Assembly: GCA_963702595.1 (NCBI GenBank)
Contig: CAVPDC010000015.1
Coordinates: forward strand, 62,001-126,000
Direction of reading: 5' to 3'
DNA from: JALORV01 sp963702595
GTDB taxonomy: Bacteria; Pseudomonadota; Gammaproteobacteria; Burkholderiales; Burkholderiaceae_F
Length of the DNA stretch: 64,000 nucleotides
Within the stretch, counting starts at the first letter, position 1. Every line of letters begins with the position of its first letter. Shown here in pieces: positions 26,870-36,984 of this stretch. The translations under genes and the position numbers were made by a program. A model generated the notes under the pieces. The model was not told the DNA's origin and ran no database searches. It was given only the letters and a program-made list of their open reading frames with translations.

Positions 26870-27490
26870 TCACTGCAGCGTGTCGGAAGCGATGACGCGT
26901 ACGCCCGCATCGGCGAAGGCCCGCCGCGCCGCGTCGAGCGAGCCCACCGTGTCGATCGCGCGGCAGGCATCGTCGATGACGATCGCCTCAAAGCTGCGCA
27001 GCCGCGCATCGAGCGCACTCCATGCCACGCAGAAGTCGAGCGCGAGTCCCGCCAGATAGACAGTGTGAATACCGCGCTCGTTCAGCAGCCCCGCGAGCCC
27101 GGTGGGCGTCTGGCGGTCGGCCTCGAGGAACGCCGAGTAGCTGTCGGTGTGCGCGTGATAGCCCTTGCGGATCACACCCTGTGCATGCGGCACGACGAGG
27201 GCGTCCGCGAATGCCGCGCCCTGCGTACCCTGGATGCAATGGTCGGGCCACAGCACCTGGCGGCCGTAATTGAGTTCCATCGTCGAAAAAGGCAGTTGCC
27301 CGGCGTGCGACGACGCGAACGAAATATGGGCCGGCGTGTGCCAGTCCTGTGTCAGCAGGACGTTCTCGAAACGCGGCGCGATGCGGTTGATGACGGGAAT
27401 GACCTCGTCGCCGCGCTCGACCGCCAGCGCGCCGCCGGGCAGGAAGTCATTCTGGATGTCGACGACCAGCAGGACGGCGTCGCGCCGCAT
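26870..27490 (-). CDS. pncA: nicotinamidase
   Basis: A 206-aa isochorismatase-fold amidase that converts nicotinamide to nicotinate for NAD salvage. The catalytic triad is visible: Asp in LLVVDIQNDFLPGGAL, Lys in GVIRKGYHAHTDSYS, and Cys in YLAGLALDFCVAWSALDA. The metal site DWHTPAHISFAS is intact. It starts 19 bases after pntB on the same strand, so it looks like the last gene of the pntAa-pntAb-pntB operon. That ties NAD supply to the NADH/NADPH balance. Confidence 0.94.
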   Translation of the reverse strand: MRRDAVLLVVDIQNDFLPGGALAVERGDEVIPVINRIAPRFENVLLTQDWHTPAHISFASSHAGQLPFSTMELNYGRQVLWPDHCIQGTQGAAFADALVVPHAQGVIRKGYHAHTDSYSAFLEADRQTPTGLAGLLNERGIHTVYLAGLALDFCVAWSALDARLRSFEAIVIDDACRAIDTVGSLDAARRAFADAGVRVIASDTLQ

Positions 27491-27509
27491 GGAACCGGCC
27501 TCGCGCGCT

Positions 27510-28940
27510 CTAGCTGATGGCCTTGCCCATCTCCTCGACGACCTTCTTCGCGTCGCCGAACACCATCATCGTCTTCGGCAGGTAGAAGAGTTCGTTGTCG
27601 AGGCCGGCATAGCCGGAGGCCATCGAGCGCTTGTTGACGATCACCTGCTTGGCCTTGTAAGCCTCGAGGATCGGCATGCCGGCGATCGGCGACTTCGGGT
27701 CTTTCGCGGCGGGATTGACGACGTCGTTGGCGCCGAGGATCAGCGCGACATCCGCTTCGCCGAACTCGCCGTTGACGTCATCCATCTCGAACACCTGGTC
27801 GTAGGGCACCTCGGCTTCGGCAAGCAGCACGTTCATGTGGCCCGGCATGCGGCCGGCGACCGGATGGATCGCGTACTTCACCGTCACGCCCTTGGCGATC
27901 AGCTTGTCCGCCAGTTCCTTCAGCGGGTGCTGCGCGCGCGCCACCGCCAGGCCGTAGCCCGGCACGATGATGACGGTTTCGGCGTTTTCCATCAGGAACG
28001 CGGCGTCTTCCGGCGAGCCAGACCGCACCGGACGCTGTTCGGTCTTGCCGCCCGCGACTGCGACCTCGCCACCGAAGCCGCCGAGTATCACGTTGAAGAA
28101 CGAGCGGTTCATCGCCTTGCACATGATGTAGCTCAGGATTGCACCCGACGAACCCACCAGCGAGCCGGCAACGATCAGCATGAAGTTGTTCAGCGAGAAG
28201 CCGATCCCCGCCGCCGCCCAGCCCGAGTAGCTGTTCAGCATCGACACCACGACCGGCATGTCGGCGCCGCCGATCGGGATGATGATCAGCACGCCGAGCA
28301 CGAAGGCGATCGCCAGCATCGCCCAGAACGCGAACCAGTCCTGAGTGAACGCGAACCAGAGGCCGAACACCAGCATCGCGAGCGCGAGTGCGAGGTTCAG
28401 CATGTGCTGGCCCGAGAACACGACCGGCGCGCCCTGGAACAGCCGGAACTTGTACTTGCCCGAGAGCTTGCCGAAGGCGATCACCGAGCCCGAGAACGTG
28501 ATCGCACCGACGAACGCGCCGATGAAGAGTTCGATGCGGTTGCCGACCGGGATCGCGCCCTTCGAATCCGCAATGCCGAACGCGCCCGGCTCTGCGACTG
28601 CCGCAATCGCGATGAACACCGCCGCCAAGCCGATCATGCTGTGCATGAAGGCAACCATTTCCGGCATCTTGGTCATCTCGACCTTGAATGCGATCGTGGT
28701 GCCGATGGCCCCGCCGACGACGAGCCCGACCAGCACCCAGACCATGCCGGCGGTTGCAAGCTGCGGAGCCGTCTTGTAGATCAGCGCGACCGTGGTGATC
28801 ATCGCGATCGCCATCCCGATCATGCCGAACGCGTTACCGCGCCGCGAAGTGGTCGGATGCGACAGCCCCTTCAGGGCCTGGATGAAGAACACCGAGGCGA
28901 CCAGGTACAGCAGGATGACGACGTTCATGCTGAGTGCCAT
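27510..28940 (-). CDS. pntB: NAD(P) transhydrogenase subunit beta
   Basis: A 476-aa subunit. About nine membrane helices form the proton channel (domain II), and the C-terminal domain III binds NADP(H) (VIIVPGYGLAVARAQHPL, GRMPGHMNVLLAEAEVPYD, NDVVNPAAKDPKSPIAGMPIL). With PntAa and PntAb it uses the proton gradient to reduce NADP+ with NADH. The start is 10 bases downstream of pntAb. Confidence 0.97.
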   Translation of the reverse strand: MALSMNVVILLYLVASVFFIQALKGLSHPTTSRRGNAFGMIGMAIAMITTVALIYKTAPQLATAGMVWVLVGLVVGGAIGTTIAFKVEMTKMPEMVAFMHSMIGLAAVFIAIAAVAEPGAFGIADSKGAIPVGNRIELFIGAFVGAITFSGSVIAFGKLSGKYKFRLFQGAPVVFSGQHMLNLALALAMLVFGLWFAFTQDWFAFWAMLAIAFVLGVLIIIPIGGADMPVVVSMLNSYSGWAAAGIGFSLNNFMLIVAGSLVGSSGAILSYIMCKAMNRSFFNVILGGFGGEVAVAGGKTEQRPVRSGSPEDAAFLMENAETVIIVPGYGLAVARAQHPLKELADKLIAKGVTVKYAIHPVAGRMPGHMNVLLAEAEVPYDQVFEMDDVNGEFGEADVALILGANDVVNPAAKDPKSPIAGMPILEAYKAKQVIVNKRSMASGYAGLDNELFYLPKTMMVFGDAKKVVEEMGKAIS

Positions 28941-28949
28941 CGCGTACCC

Positions 28950-29267
28950 CTACTTCTTTGCGGCCGAGGACGACTTCGGCTCTTTCTTCTTGAACATCTC
29001 GAGCATCCGGCGCGTGACGAGAAAACCGCCGAACACGTTTACGGCCGCGAGCGCGACCGCGAGCACGCCCATCGTCTTGCCGAGGCCGGTGGAGGTCAGT
29101 GCCGCGGCCAGCATCGCGCCGACGATGATGATGGCCGAGATCGCGTTGGTGACGCTCATCAGCGGCGTGTGCAACGCGGGCGTGACGTTCCACACGACGT
29201 GGTAGCCGACGTAAATGGCCAGCACGAAGATGATCAGGTTGACGACGATGGGGCTGACAGCTTCCAT
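28950..29267 (-). CDS. pntAb: NAD(P) transhydrogenase subunit alpha, part 2 (membrane)
   Basis: A 105-aa membrane subunit from the ATG at 29267 (MEAVSPIVVNLIIFVLAIYV). It has three to four helices (VGYHVVWNVTPALHTPLMSV, AISAIIIVGAMLAA, VLAVALAAVNVFGGF) and a Lys-rich tail. It corresponds to the C-terminal part of PntA of enteric bacteria, split off as usual in many proteobacteria. It sits between pntAa and pntB. Confidence 0.94.
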   Translation of the reverse strand: MEAVSPIVVNLIIFVLAIYVGYHVVWNVTPALHTPLMSVTNAISAIIIVGAMLAAALTSTGLGKTMGVLAVALAAVNVFGGFLVTRRMLEMFKKKEPKSSSAAKK

Positions 29268-29293
29268 GTTCGCGATTCTTTCGGCAGGTTCGT

Positions 29294-30412
29294 TCAGTTC
29301 TTGCGCTTGATTTCGCCGCCCGTGCACATCAGGCAGGCGGCCACGATGTCGTCGTCGGCCGGCATCGTGAAGTTGCCGTCCTTGTCGATGACCAGCTTGA
29401 GGAAATCCAGCACGTTGCGCGCGTACAGCGCCGAGGTATCGGTTGGCACCAGCGCCGGGATGTTCGGCTGGCCGATGATGTGCACGCCGTACTTCGTGAC
29501 GGTCTTGCCGAGTTCCGACAGCGCGCAGTTACCGCCCTGCTCGACCGCCATGTCGAGGATCACCGAGCCCGGCTGCATGGCCTTGACCATCTCCTCGGTG
29601 ATCAGGACCGGCGCCTTGCGGCCCGGGATCAGCGCGGTCGAAATGGCGATGTTCGCCTGCGCGAGTCGCTTGCCGACTTCGGCCGCCTGCCGCTGCATCC
29701 AGCTCGCAGGCATGGGCCGCGCATAGCCGCCGACGCCCTGCGCGATCTCGCGCTCCTCATCGGTCTCGTAGGGCACATCGACGAACTTGGCCCCGAGTGA
29801 TTCGATCTGTTCCTTGACTGCCGGCCGCACATCCGAGGCCTCGACGATCGCCCCGAGCCGCTTCGCGGTGGCGATCGCCTGCAGGCCGGCCACGCCGGCG
29901 CCGAGTATCAGCACGCGCGCGGCCTTGATGGTGCCGGCCGCCGTCATCATCATCGGCATCAGCTTGCCGTACGTGTTGGCGGCCATCAGCACCGCCTTGT
30001 AGCCGGCGATGTTGGCCTGCGATGACAGCACGTCCATGCTCTGCGCGCGCGTCGTACGCGGCGCGGCCTCGAGCGCGAACGCCGTGAGCCCGGCGCCGTT
30101 CATCGCGACGATGCCATCGTTGTTGAAGGGCTCGAGCATGCCGACCAGCGCGGCGCCCCGCTTCATCTGCGGCAACTCTTCCGCCGTGGGCAGGCGCACC
30201 TTCAGCACCATATCGGCGCCGAGCGCCTCGGCTGCGGAGCCGAGCGTCGCGCCCGCCGCGGTGTAGGCCTCGTCCGGGAAACTCGCCGCCACGCCAGCGC
30301 CGGACTGCACGATGACGCTGTGCTTGGCGCCGGTCAGCTTCTTGACCGTTTCAGGGGTCGCGGCCACACGGGTCTCGCCCGGCCGGACCTCTGCGGGCAC
30401 TCCGATCTTCAT
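29294..30412 (-). CDS. pntAa: NAD(P) transhydrogenase subunit alpha, part 1 (NAD-binding)
   Basis: A 372-aa soluble domain I of the transhydrogenase, homologous to alanine dehydrogenase. MKIGVPAEVRPGETRVAATP begins the N-terminal domain. VLILGAGVAGLQAIATAKRLGA is the NAD-binding Rossmann loop, followed by VEASDVRPAVKEQ. First gene of the operon, divergent from the nudix gene at 30583 with a 170-base gap holding both promoters. Confidence 0.96.
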   Translation of the reverse strand: MKIGVPAEVRPGETRVAATPETVKKLTGAKHSVIVQSGAGVAASFPDEAYTAAGATLGSAAEALGADMVLKVRLPTAEELPQMKRGAALVGMLEPFNNDGIVAMNGAGLTAFALEAAPRTTRAQSMDVLSSQANIAGYKAVLMAANTYGKLMPMMMTAAGTIKAARVLILGAGVAGLQAIATAKRLGAIVEASDVRPAVKEQIESLGAKFVDVPYETDEEREIAQGVGGYARPMPASWMQRQAAEVGKRLAQANIAISTALIPGRKAPVLITEEMVKAMQPGSVILDMAVEQGGNCALSELGKTVTKYGVHIIGQPNIPALVPTDTSALYARNVLDFLKLVIDKDGNFTMPADDDIVAACLMCTGGEIKRKN

Positions 30413-30582
30413 TCAGCGTCCCCCTCGCTCGTCCTGTCTCGAAACGGCTTGTCTTCTCAGTCGCTTCCGCTCTTGCGGCGGCTGCCTGCCACGGCCGAAC
30501 GGCATGACCCGGCCGATAGAATCGCGACTTTACGCGAAAGCGCGGCTGCCCCGCACGCGGCGGCGCGCTGCAACGAACAACG

Positions 30583-31059
30583 ATGTCCCTCGTCTGGAAG
30601 CCCAACGTCACGGTCGCCGCCGTCGTGGAACACGACGGCCGGTTCCTGCTGGTGGAGGAAAACACACCGGACGGCATTCGGTTGAACCAGCCGGCCGGAC
30701 ACCTCGATCCCGGCGAGACGCCGCTCGACGGCGCGATCCGCGAGGCGCTGGAGGAGACCGCGCGCGTTTTCACGCCCCGCGCCTTGCTTGGCATCTACAT
30801 GGCCCGCTCGCTGTCAGCCGCGGAGCGCGAGCCCGTCACGTACCTGCGCTTTGCGTTTGTCGGCACCGTCGGCGAGGCCGAGCCGGGCCGCGCACTGGAC
30901 CACGGCATCCTGCGTACGCTCTGGCTCACCGCCGACGAGATCCGGGCGCGGCGGCCGGAGCATCGCAGCCCGCTGGTGATGAAGTGCATCGACGACTACG
31001 TAGCGGGCCAGCGCTATCCGTTGAGCGTGGTGTACGCGCATCCATCTGTGGTGGCATGA
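30583..31059 (+). CDS. nudix hydrolase, NudJ type
   Basis: A 158-aa nudix hydrolase. The nudix box is GHLDPGETPLDGAIREALEE, with the final TARVF replacing the usual xGU, as in the NudJ (phosphatase/HMP-PP hydrolase) clade. The stop overlaps the mnmA start (ATGA); the nudix-mnmA pair is a common arrangement in betaproteobacteria. It hydrolyses a nucleoside diphosphate derivative; the exact substrate is not known from sequence. Confidence 0.92.
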   Translation: MSLVWKPNVTVAAVVEHDGRFLLVEENTPDGIRLNQPAGHLDPGETPLDGAIREALEETARVFTPRALLGIYMARSLSAAEREPVTYLRFAFVGTVGEAEPGRALDHGILRTLWLTADEIRARRPEHRSPLVMKCIDDYVAGQRYPLSVVYAHPSVVA

Positions 31060-32259
31060 ACAAGGGGCGCGTCGTTATCGGCATGTCGGGCGGGGTCGAC
31101 TCCTCGGTCGCGGCGTGGCTGTTGAAACAGCAGGGCCACGAGGTCGTCGGCCTGTTCATGAAGAACTGGGAGGACGATGACGACGACGAGTACTGCTCGA
31201 CGCGACAGGACCTGATCGACGCGGCCGCCGCGGCCGACGTGGTCGGCATCGAGCTTGAAGCCGTCAACTTCGCCGCCGAGTACCGGGACCGCGTGTTTGC
31301 CGAGTTCCTGCGCGAGTACGCAGCCGGCCGTACGCCGAATCCGGACGTGCTGTGCAATGCGGAGATCAAGTTCAAGGCGTTCCTCGATCACGCGATCAAG
31401 TTGGGGGCCGACCACATTGCCACCGGACACTACGCCCGGGTTCGTTGGAATCCGGGCGATACACGCGAGGTGTCCAACGAGTCTGGCGCGGCAGTGCCGG
31501 ACCGCGCGCGCATCCGCTCACGCGACGGCCGCTTCGAACTGCTGCGCGGCGTCGACGCTTCCAAGGACCAGAGCTACTTCCTGCACCGGCTGAACCAGGC
31601 GCAGCTCGCGCGGACGCTGTTTCCGGTCGGCGAACTGCAAAAGGCCCGCGTCCGCGAGATCGCACGCGAGATCGGTATTGCCAAACGCTGCCAAGCGCGA
31701 TTCGACCGGCATCTGCTTCATCGGCGAGCGGCCGTTCCGCGAGTTCCTGAACCGCTACCTGCCGATGCGCCCCGGGCCGATCCGCAACGAGGCGGGCGAT
31801 GTGATCGGCGAGCACGTCGGTCTTGCCTTCTACACCCTCGGCCAGCGCAAGGGCATCGGTATCGGCGGAACGCGGGATGGCTCGGGCGCGCCCTGGTTCG
31901 TCGCGCGCAAGGACATGGCGACAAACACGCTGTGGGTGGTGCAGGGCCATGACCACCCGTGGCTGATGTCCGACCGGGTCGAGGCGATCGACGCCGCGTG
32001 GGTCAGCGGCGCGCCGCCGGACGTCGGAACGCGACTGACCGCCAAGACCCGCTACCGCCAGTCCGATGCCGCATGCGTGGTGACGGCCGTCGACGGCAAC
32101 CGGTTCGAACTCCAGTTCGACGAACCGCAATGGGCGGTCACGCCAGGGCAATCGGCCGTGCTCTATCGGGAAGAAGCTAGTCTGGGCGGCGGAGTGATCG
32201 CGAGCACGGCGATGACTAGACTGGAGCGATCGTCGGCCCTTGGGCACGCTGCAACATGA
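31056..32259 (+). pseudogene. mnmA: tRNA-specific 2-thiouridylase MnmA, one-base frameshift
   Basis: MnmA thiolates U34 of Lys, Glu and Gln tRNAs. The PP-loop GMSGGVDSS and the catalytic Cys in NPDVLCNAEIKFK are in the first frame. The frame breaks at 31683-31685: ATTGCCAAACGCTGCC reads I-A-K-R, while removing one A gives I-A-N-A-A-K-R-D-S-T-G-I-C-F, the conserved segment with the second Cys. From there it runs cleanly to 32259 (AFYTLGQRKGIGIGG, FELQFDEPQWAVTPGQ). The total length is 3n+1, as expected for one extra base. Because mnmA is nearly universal and important, a sequence error is more likely than true loss. It overlaps its neighbours on both sides. Confidence 0.9.
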
Positions 32260-33641
32260 ACCGCAAGGCGCTGTTCTTCACCCTCTCACTTTCTGCTGCC
32301 ACCGGCGCGACGCTGGTTGCCTGCGGCGGCGGTGACGATGCAGCGCCGGCCGCCGCTGCCCCCGCGCCTACGCCAACACCGACGCCGAGTCCGACTCCGA
32401 CACCCACGCCGCCGCCCGTGACGCCTCCCGGAGGCTCACCGACACCGGCGCCGAGTCCTCCCCCGGCACCGACGCCTTCGCCACCACCACCTCCGCCCCC
32501 ACCGCCGCCCTCGACCGTCGTGCCGACGCTGACGCGCACGGTGGTTGCATCAGGACTGTCCAGCCCCTGGGATATCGCGTTCCTGCCGGACGGATCGATG
32601 CTGTACACGGAAAAGTGCCGCGGACTTTCCGTGCGGCGCACGACCGGTACCGTTACGCGGCTGTTCGGAACGACCGGTTCGGCGCTGGTGGCCCCGGATC
32701 TCTTTTGCGAAGGCCAGAGCGGCGTGCACGGCGTGGCAGTTGATCCCGACTTCGCCACGAATCGCTATGTGTACATCTTCATGGCGTCGAACCTGAGCAC
32801 GAATCCGCGCACGAATCGGGTCGTGCGTGTCCAGCTCGACGCCGCATTCACCACGGCGGCGAACCGCACGGACATCATCAACGACATCGCCTTCAAACAT
32901 GTGGCCAACGCGCACGGCGGCGCGGGTGCCCACAGTGGGGGCCGCATTCGCTTCGGCCCGGACGGCTACCTGTATGTGACGACCGGCGACAACCACAACG
33001 GGCCGCTGCCGCAAGACCTGACGCGCCTCGGCGGCAAGGTGCTGAGGGTCGACCGCAACGGCGCTGCGGCGCCGGGCAACAGCACGCCCAGCGGCGGGGA
33101 CCCACGCATCTACACGTACGGACATCGAAACGTCCAGGGCATCGACTTCCGGCCGGTCGGCACCGTCAACGCCGGCCAGGCCTACACCGGCGAGCACGGG
33201 CCGAACCACTCGGACGAGGTGACCCCGCTCGTCGCGGGCGGCAATGCCGGCTGGGATCCGCAGAACCGTCCGACGCTCACGTGCGCAGACGGCTACTGCG
33301 GCTATGCGGGCAATCCGACGACGATGCCGATGTCAGACACCACACGATTCCCGACCGCAATCCGACCAGCGTGGGTCCATAACACCGGCGAGCGCGGCAT
33401 GGGTCCGGTCGCGTTCATGAACGGGGCGCAGTGGAAGGCGTGGAATGGTCGACTTGCCGTCAGCATCATGGGGGCGAAGAACCTGCATGTCGTGGAGTTG
33501 AATGCCGCTGGAACCGGCATCGCCGCTACGATTGCATCAGGCCTTCCGGCCAACCGCATACGCTCGTTGGTACAGGGCCCGGACGGCAGTCTGTATGTCG
33601 CGGTGGACGAAGGCGAAATCTGGCGAGTAACGCCGAACTGA
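32256..33641 (+). CDS. PQQ-dependent sugar dehydrogenase (Asd/YliI-like) lipoprotein
   Basis: A 461-aa protein. A lipoprotein signal (ATLVAC, Cys about 23) is followed by a long Pro/Thr/Ser/Ala linker (residues 33-88), then a six-bladed GSDH-type propeller: PWDIAFLPDGSMLYTEKC, GVHGVAVDPDF, GGRIRFGPDGYLYVTTGDNH, YGHRNVQGIDFRP, GEHGPNHSDEV. These enzymes oxidise aldose sugars with PQQ as cofactor, here probably at the outer membrane or periplasm. The gene overlaps the end of mnmA by four bases. The linker is long for the family. Confidence 0.9.
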   Translation: MNRKALFFTLSLSAATGATLVACGGGDDAAPAAAAPAPTPTPTPSPTPTPTPPPVTPPGGSPTPAPSPPPAPTPSPPPPPPPPPPSTVVPTLTRTVVASGLSSPWDIAFLPDGSMLYTEKCRGLSVRRTTGTVTRLFGTTGSALVAPDLFCEGQSGVHGVAVDPDFATNRYVYIFMASNLSTNPRTNRVVRVQLDAAFTTAANRTDIINDIAFKHVANAHGGAGAHSGGRIRFGPDGYLYVTTGDNHNGPLPQDLTRLGGKVLRVDRNGAAAPGNSTPSGGDPRIYTYGHRNVQGIDFRPVGTVNAGQAYTGEHGPNHSDEVTPLVAGGNAGWDPQNRPTLTCADGYCGYAGNPTTMPMSDTTRFPTAIRPAWVHNTGERGMGPVAFMNGAQWKAWNGRLAVSIMGAKNLHVVELNAAGTGIAATIASGLPANRIRSLVQGPDGSLYVAVDEGEIWRVTPN

Positions 33642-33815
33642 TTCGACTGCCTGCGTGCGTCTATGGCGCCGGACGCCCGACTGTTCGCCATGGCGGGGCA
33701 CCCGGCCCAGAGACCGGTGCGACACGTTGAGCCTGCGCTCCGCTTTCCGGCCTCTTCCTCCTGATTTACCTGACACGCGGATGTTGTAGCCTCTCGACCT
33801 TCTCGGGAGGAGCAG

Positions 33816-35174
33816 GTGTCGATCGTCATTGCGGGTACGGGGTACGTCGGTCTGGTCACGGGCGCGTGCCTGTGCGAAGTGGGTCATTCGGTGTTCTGCG
33901 TCGATATCGATCCGGACCGGGTGAGGCGGTTGTCAGCAGGCGAGGTGCCGTTCTACGAGCCGGGGCTGGCCGCACTCGTCAAGGAAGGGGTGGAGTCCGG
34001 CCGGCTGAGCTTCACGACATCACTGCGCGATGCCTATCAGCGCAGCAAGCAGGACCGGACGCTCAGCGCGCCCGTCGTGATGATCGCGGTCGGCACACCG
34101 TCCGCAGACGACGGATCGGCCGACATCAGCATCGTGCTGCAGGTGGCAAGCGAGATCGGCCAGGTCATTGACGAGTACACGGTCGTCGCATCGAAGTCCA
34201 CGGTTCCGGTCGGCACGTCTGACAAGGTGGCGCAGGCCATCAAGGCTGCCGGCGCGGACTCCGCGTTGTTTGACGTCGTCAGCAATCCGGAATTCCTGAA
34301 AGAAGGCGCCGCGGTCGAGGACTTCATGCGACCGAGCCGCATCATCGTCGGCGCGAATGCGCCCGCCGCCGAGAAAGTGATGCTCGAGCTGTACCGCCCG
34401 TTCAACATGAACCACGACCGCGTGCTGACGATGGCCACGCGCGAGGCCGAACTGACCAAGTACGCGGCCAATGCACTGCTGGCCACCAAGATCAGCTTCA
34501 TCAACGAGGTCGCCAATCTGTGCGACCGGCTCGGCGTCGACATCGACAACGTGCGCCGCGGCATCGGCTCGGATCCCCGCATCGGCCATGCATTCATCTA
34601 CGCCGGCGCGGGCTACGGCGGCTCCTGCTTTCCGAAGGACGTGAAGGCGCTGATCCACACGGCACACACGGTCGACGTCGAACCGCTGGTGCTCGATGCC
34701 ACTCACCGGCGCAACGAACACCAGAAGCAGTACATCGTCGACCAGGTCAGGAAGCAGTTCGGTCAGGACCTGTCGCGGCTCACCTTCGCGGTCTGGGGGC
34801 TGGCATTCAAGCCGGGCACCGACGATGTGCGGGAGGCCCCGGCGCTGTCGATCGTGCGCGGCCTGCTCGACGCTGGCGCGACAGTGCGGGCCTTCGATCC
34901 GGTCGCTGCATCCGCATTTGCGAAACAGTTGGCCGAGGGCGGTGGGTCGCCCCGATTCAGTTTGGCGGCCGAGAAATACGACGCCCTGAACGGCGCCGAT
35001 GCCCTGGTGCTGATCACCGAATGGAAGGAATTCCGCAGCCCCGACTTCCGCCGGATCCGCAGCCTGCTGAAGCAGCCCGTGATTTTTGATGGCCGCAACC
35101 AGTACGACGCGGCGCGGCTGCGAAGCGAAGGTTGGACATACTTCGGTGTCGGCCGCGGTTCGCCCTTGCCGTAA
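33816..35174 (+). CDS. ugd: UDP-glucose 6-dehydrogenase
   Basis: A 452-aa enzyme starting with GTG after a good GGAGGAG. It oxidises UDP-glucose to UDP-glucuronate with two NAD+. The Rossmann loop GTGYVGLVTGACL, the motif VSNPEFLKEGAAVEDF, and the catalytic Cys in GYGGSCFPKD are present. The C-terminal half (AVWGLAFKPGTDDVREAP) is typical. It is followed by a sugar epimerase, giving a UDP-glucuronate branch for surface polysaccharide. Confidence 0.96.
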   Translation: MSIVIAGTGYVGLVTGACLCEVGHSVFCVDIDPDRVRRLSAGEVPFYEPGLAALVKEGVESGRLSFTTSLRDAYQRSKQDRTLSAPVVMIAVGTPSADDGSADISIVLQVASEIGQVIDEYTVVASKSTVPVGTSDKVAQAIKAAGADSALFDVVSNPEFLKEGAAVEDFMRPSRIIVGANAPAAEKVMLELYRPFNMNHDRVLTMATREAELTKYAANALLATKISFINEVANLCDRLGVDIDNVRRGIGSDPRIGHAFIYAGAGYGGSCFPKDVKALIHTAHTVDVEPLVLDATHRRNEHQKQYIVDQVRKQFGQDLSRLTFAVWGLAFKPGTDDVREAPALSIVRGLLDAGATVRAFDPVAASAFAKQLAEGGGSPRFSLAAEKYDALNGADALVLITEWKEFRSPDFRRIRSLLKQPVIFDGRNQYDAARLRSEGWTYFGVGRGSPLP

Positions 35175-35219
35175 GCGGGCGGCTGTCAGTCAACGCACCA
35201 CTTTAGGTCTGGAACCCGC

Positions 35220-36236
<1,017 letters not shown>

Positions 36237-36258
36237 TGCGCGCAGCCAGAACTGCTGG

Positions 36259-36286
36259 TTACGGCATTGATACATTCGTATATACT
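36259..36286 (+). promoter_or_regulatory. likely promoter of the PIN toxin-antitoxin module
   Basis: TTACGG (36259-36264) and TATACT (36281-36286) are separated by 16 bases in an AT-rich patch unlike its surroundings. The antitoxin ATG follows 33 bases later. A short palindrome GTATATAC overlaps the -10 and could be the antitoxin's own operator (inference). Confidence 0.45.
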
Positions 36287-36318
36287 TCGTCAGTACTAGT
36301 TTTCCGTCTGAGAGCGAC

Positions 36319-36593
36319 ATGGCGACGACCACGAAGGTGTTCAAGTCTGGCGGTAGCCAGGCCGTCAGGATTCCGCGAGCGTTTCGGCTTGACACGGATA
36401 CCGTCACTCTCGATCGGACCGAAGGCGGATTGCTGATCGCCGCGGTATCGCCTGCCAAGGGCACAACCCGAGGCGCCTCGAAGACCTCGGCCGCCGCCCG
36501 CGCCGACCGGGCTTCCTTAAGGGCATCAAGATCCCGTCGGACTTCGACGCGCCCTTGCCCGAATCGTTGATCGGCAACTTCGGGAAGACCTGA
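36319..36593 (+). pseudogene. AbrB/VapB-type antitoxin, one-base frameshift
   Basis: The N-terminus MATTTKVFKSGGSQAVRIPR and FRLDTDTVTLDRTEGGLLIAA is an AbrB/VagC-type swapped-hairpin DNA-binding domain. The frame then breaks between about 36440 and 36478. The correct frame runs LEDLGRRPRRPGFLKGIKIP, SDFDAPLPESLIGNFGKT and stops at 36593, where TGATG overlaps the toxin start. The span is 3n+2, fitting one missing base. Restored length is about 91 aa. If the shift is real, the toxin would lack its antitoxin tail, which normally blocks the PIN active site. Confidence 0.82.
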
Positions 36594-36970
36594 TGCAGAT
36601 CCTGCTCGACACGCAGGTTTTTCTCTGGTTTCTCGCTGATTCCCGCCGCCTGACGAGTCGCGCACGCAAGCTGATCATCGCCGCAGAGCGGGTTTTCGTC
36701 AGCAGCGCCTCGATCTGGGAGTGCTCCATCAAGGTCGGACTGGGGAGGATCGAGATCGATCCAGCAGCGCTGGTGGCGGGCATCGATGCAAGCGGATTCG
36801 AATCGCTCCCGATCACGCCTCGTCACGCCCTTGCCGTGGCGGGACTGCCCACGATCCACAAAGACCCATTCGACCGCATGCTCGTGGCGCAGGCGATCAG
36901 CGATGGACTCGTCCTGCTTACTGCCGATCGCGCTTTGGAGGGTTACACAGCACTGGTGCGAAGAGTCTAA
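36593..36970 (+). CDS. PIN domain ribonuclease toxin (VapC-like)
   Basis: A 125-aa PIN domain. The acidic residues of the active site are visible: Asp in ILLDTQVFLWF, Glu in SASIWECSIKVGLGRI, Asp in HKDPFDRMLVAQA and Asp in LVLLTADRAL. The protein is intact. It overlaps the antitoxin stop by one base pair set (TGATG). PIN toxins cut RNA, often tRNA, when free of antitoxin. It sits between two copies of an epimerase gene, suggesting insertion of the module into, or next to, a duplicated locus. Confidence 0.92.
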   Translation: MQILLDTQVFLWFLADSRRLTSRARKLIIAAERVFVSSASIWECSIKVGLGRIEIDPAALVAGIDASGFESLPITPRHALAVAGLPTIHKDPFDRMLVAQAISDGLVLLTADRALEGYTALVRRV

Positions 36971-36984
36971 TTTCGCAAGAGTCC

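Noticed and set aside
27270..29726. 818-codon plus-strand frame opposite pntB and pntAa
   Set aside because: Extreme His/Asp/Arg composition typical of the reverse strand of membrane-protein genes; the pnt genes on the other strand are unmistakable.
31676..31700. Programmed ribosomal frameshift in mnmA
   Set aside because: CCAAACGC is not a classical slippery heptamer, no stimulatory structure is evident, and MnmA is not known to use frameshifting; an indel error is simpler.
32360..32515. Pro-rich repeat in the PQQ sugar dehydrogenase as a tandem-repeat element
   Set aside because: The codons for Pro/Thr/Ser/Ala vary and the frame is kept; it is a linker coding region, not a separate repeat.
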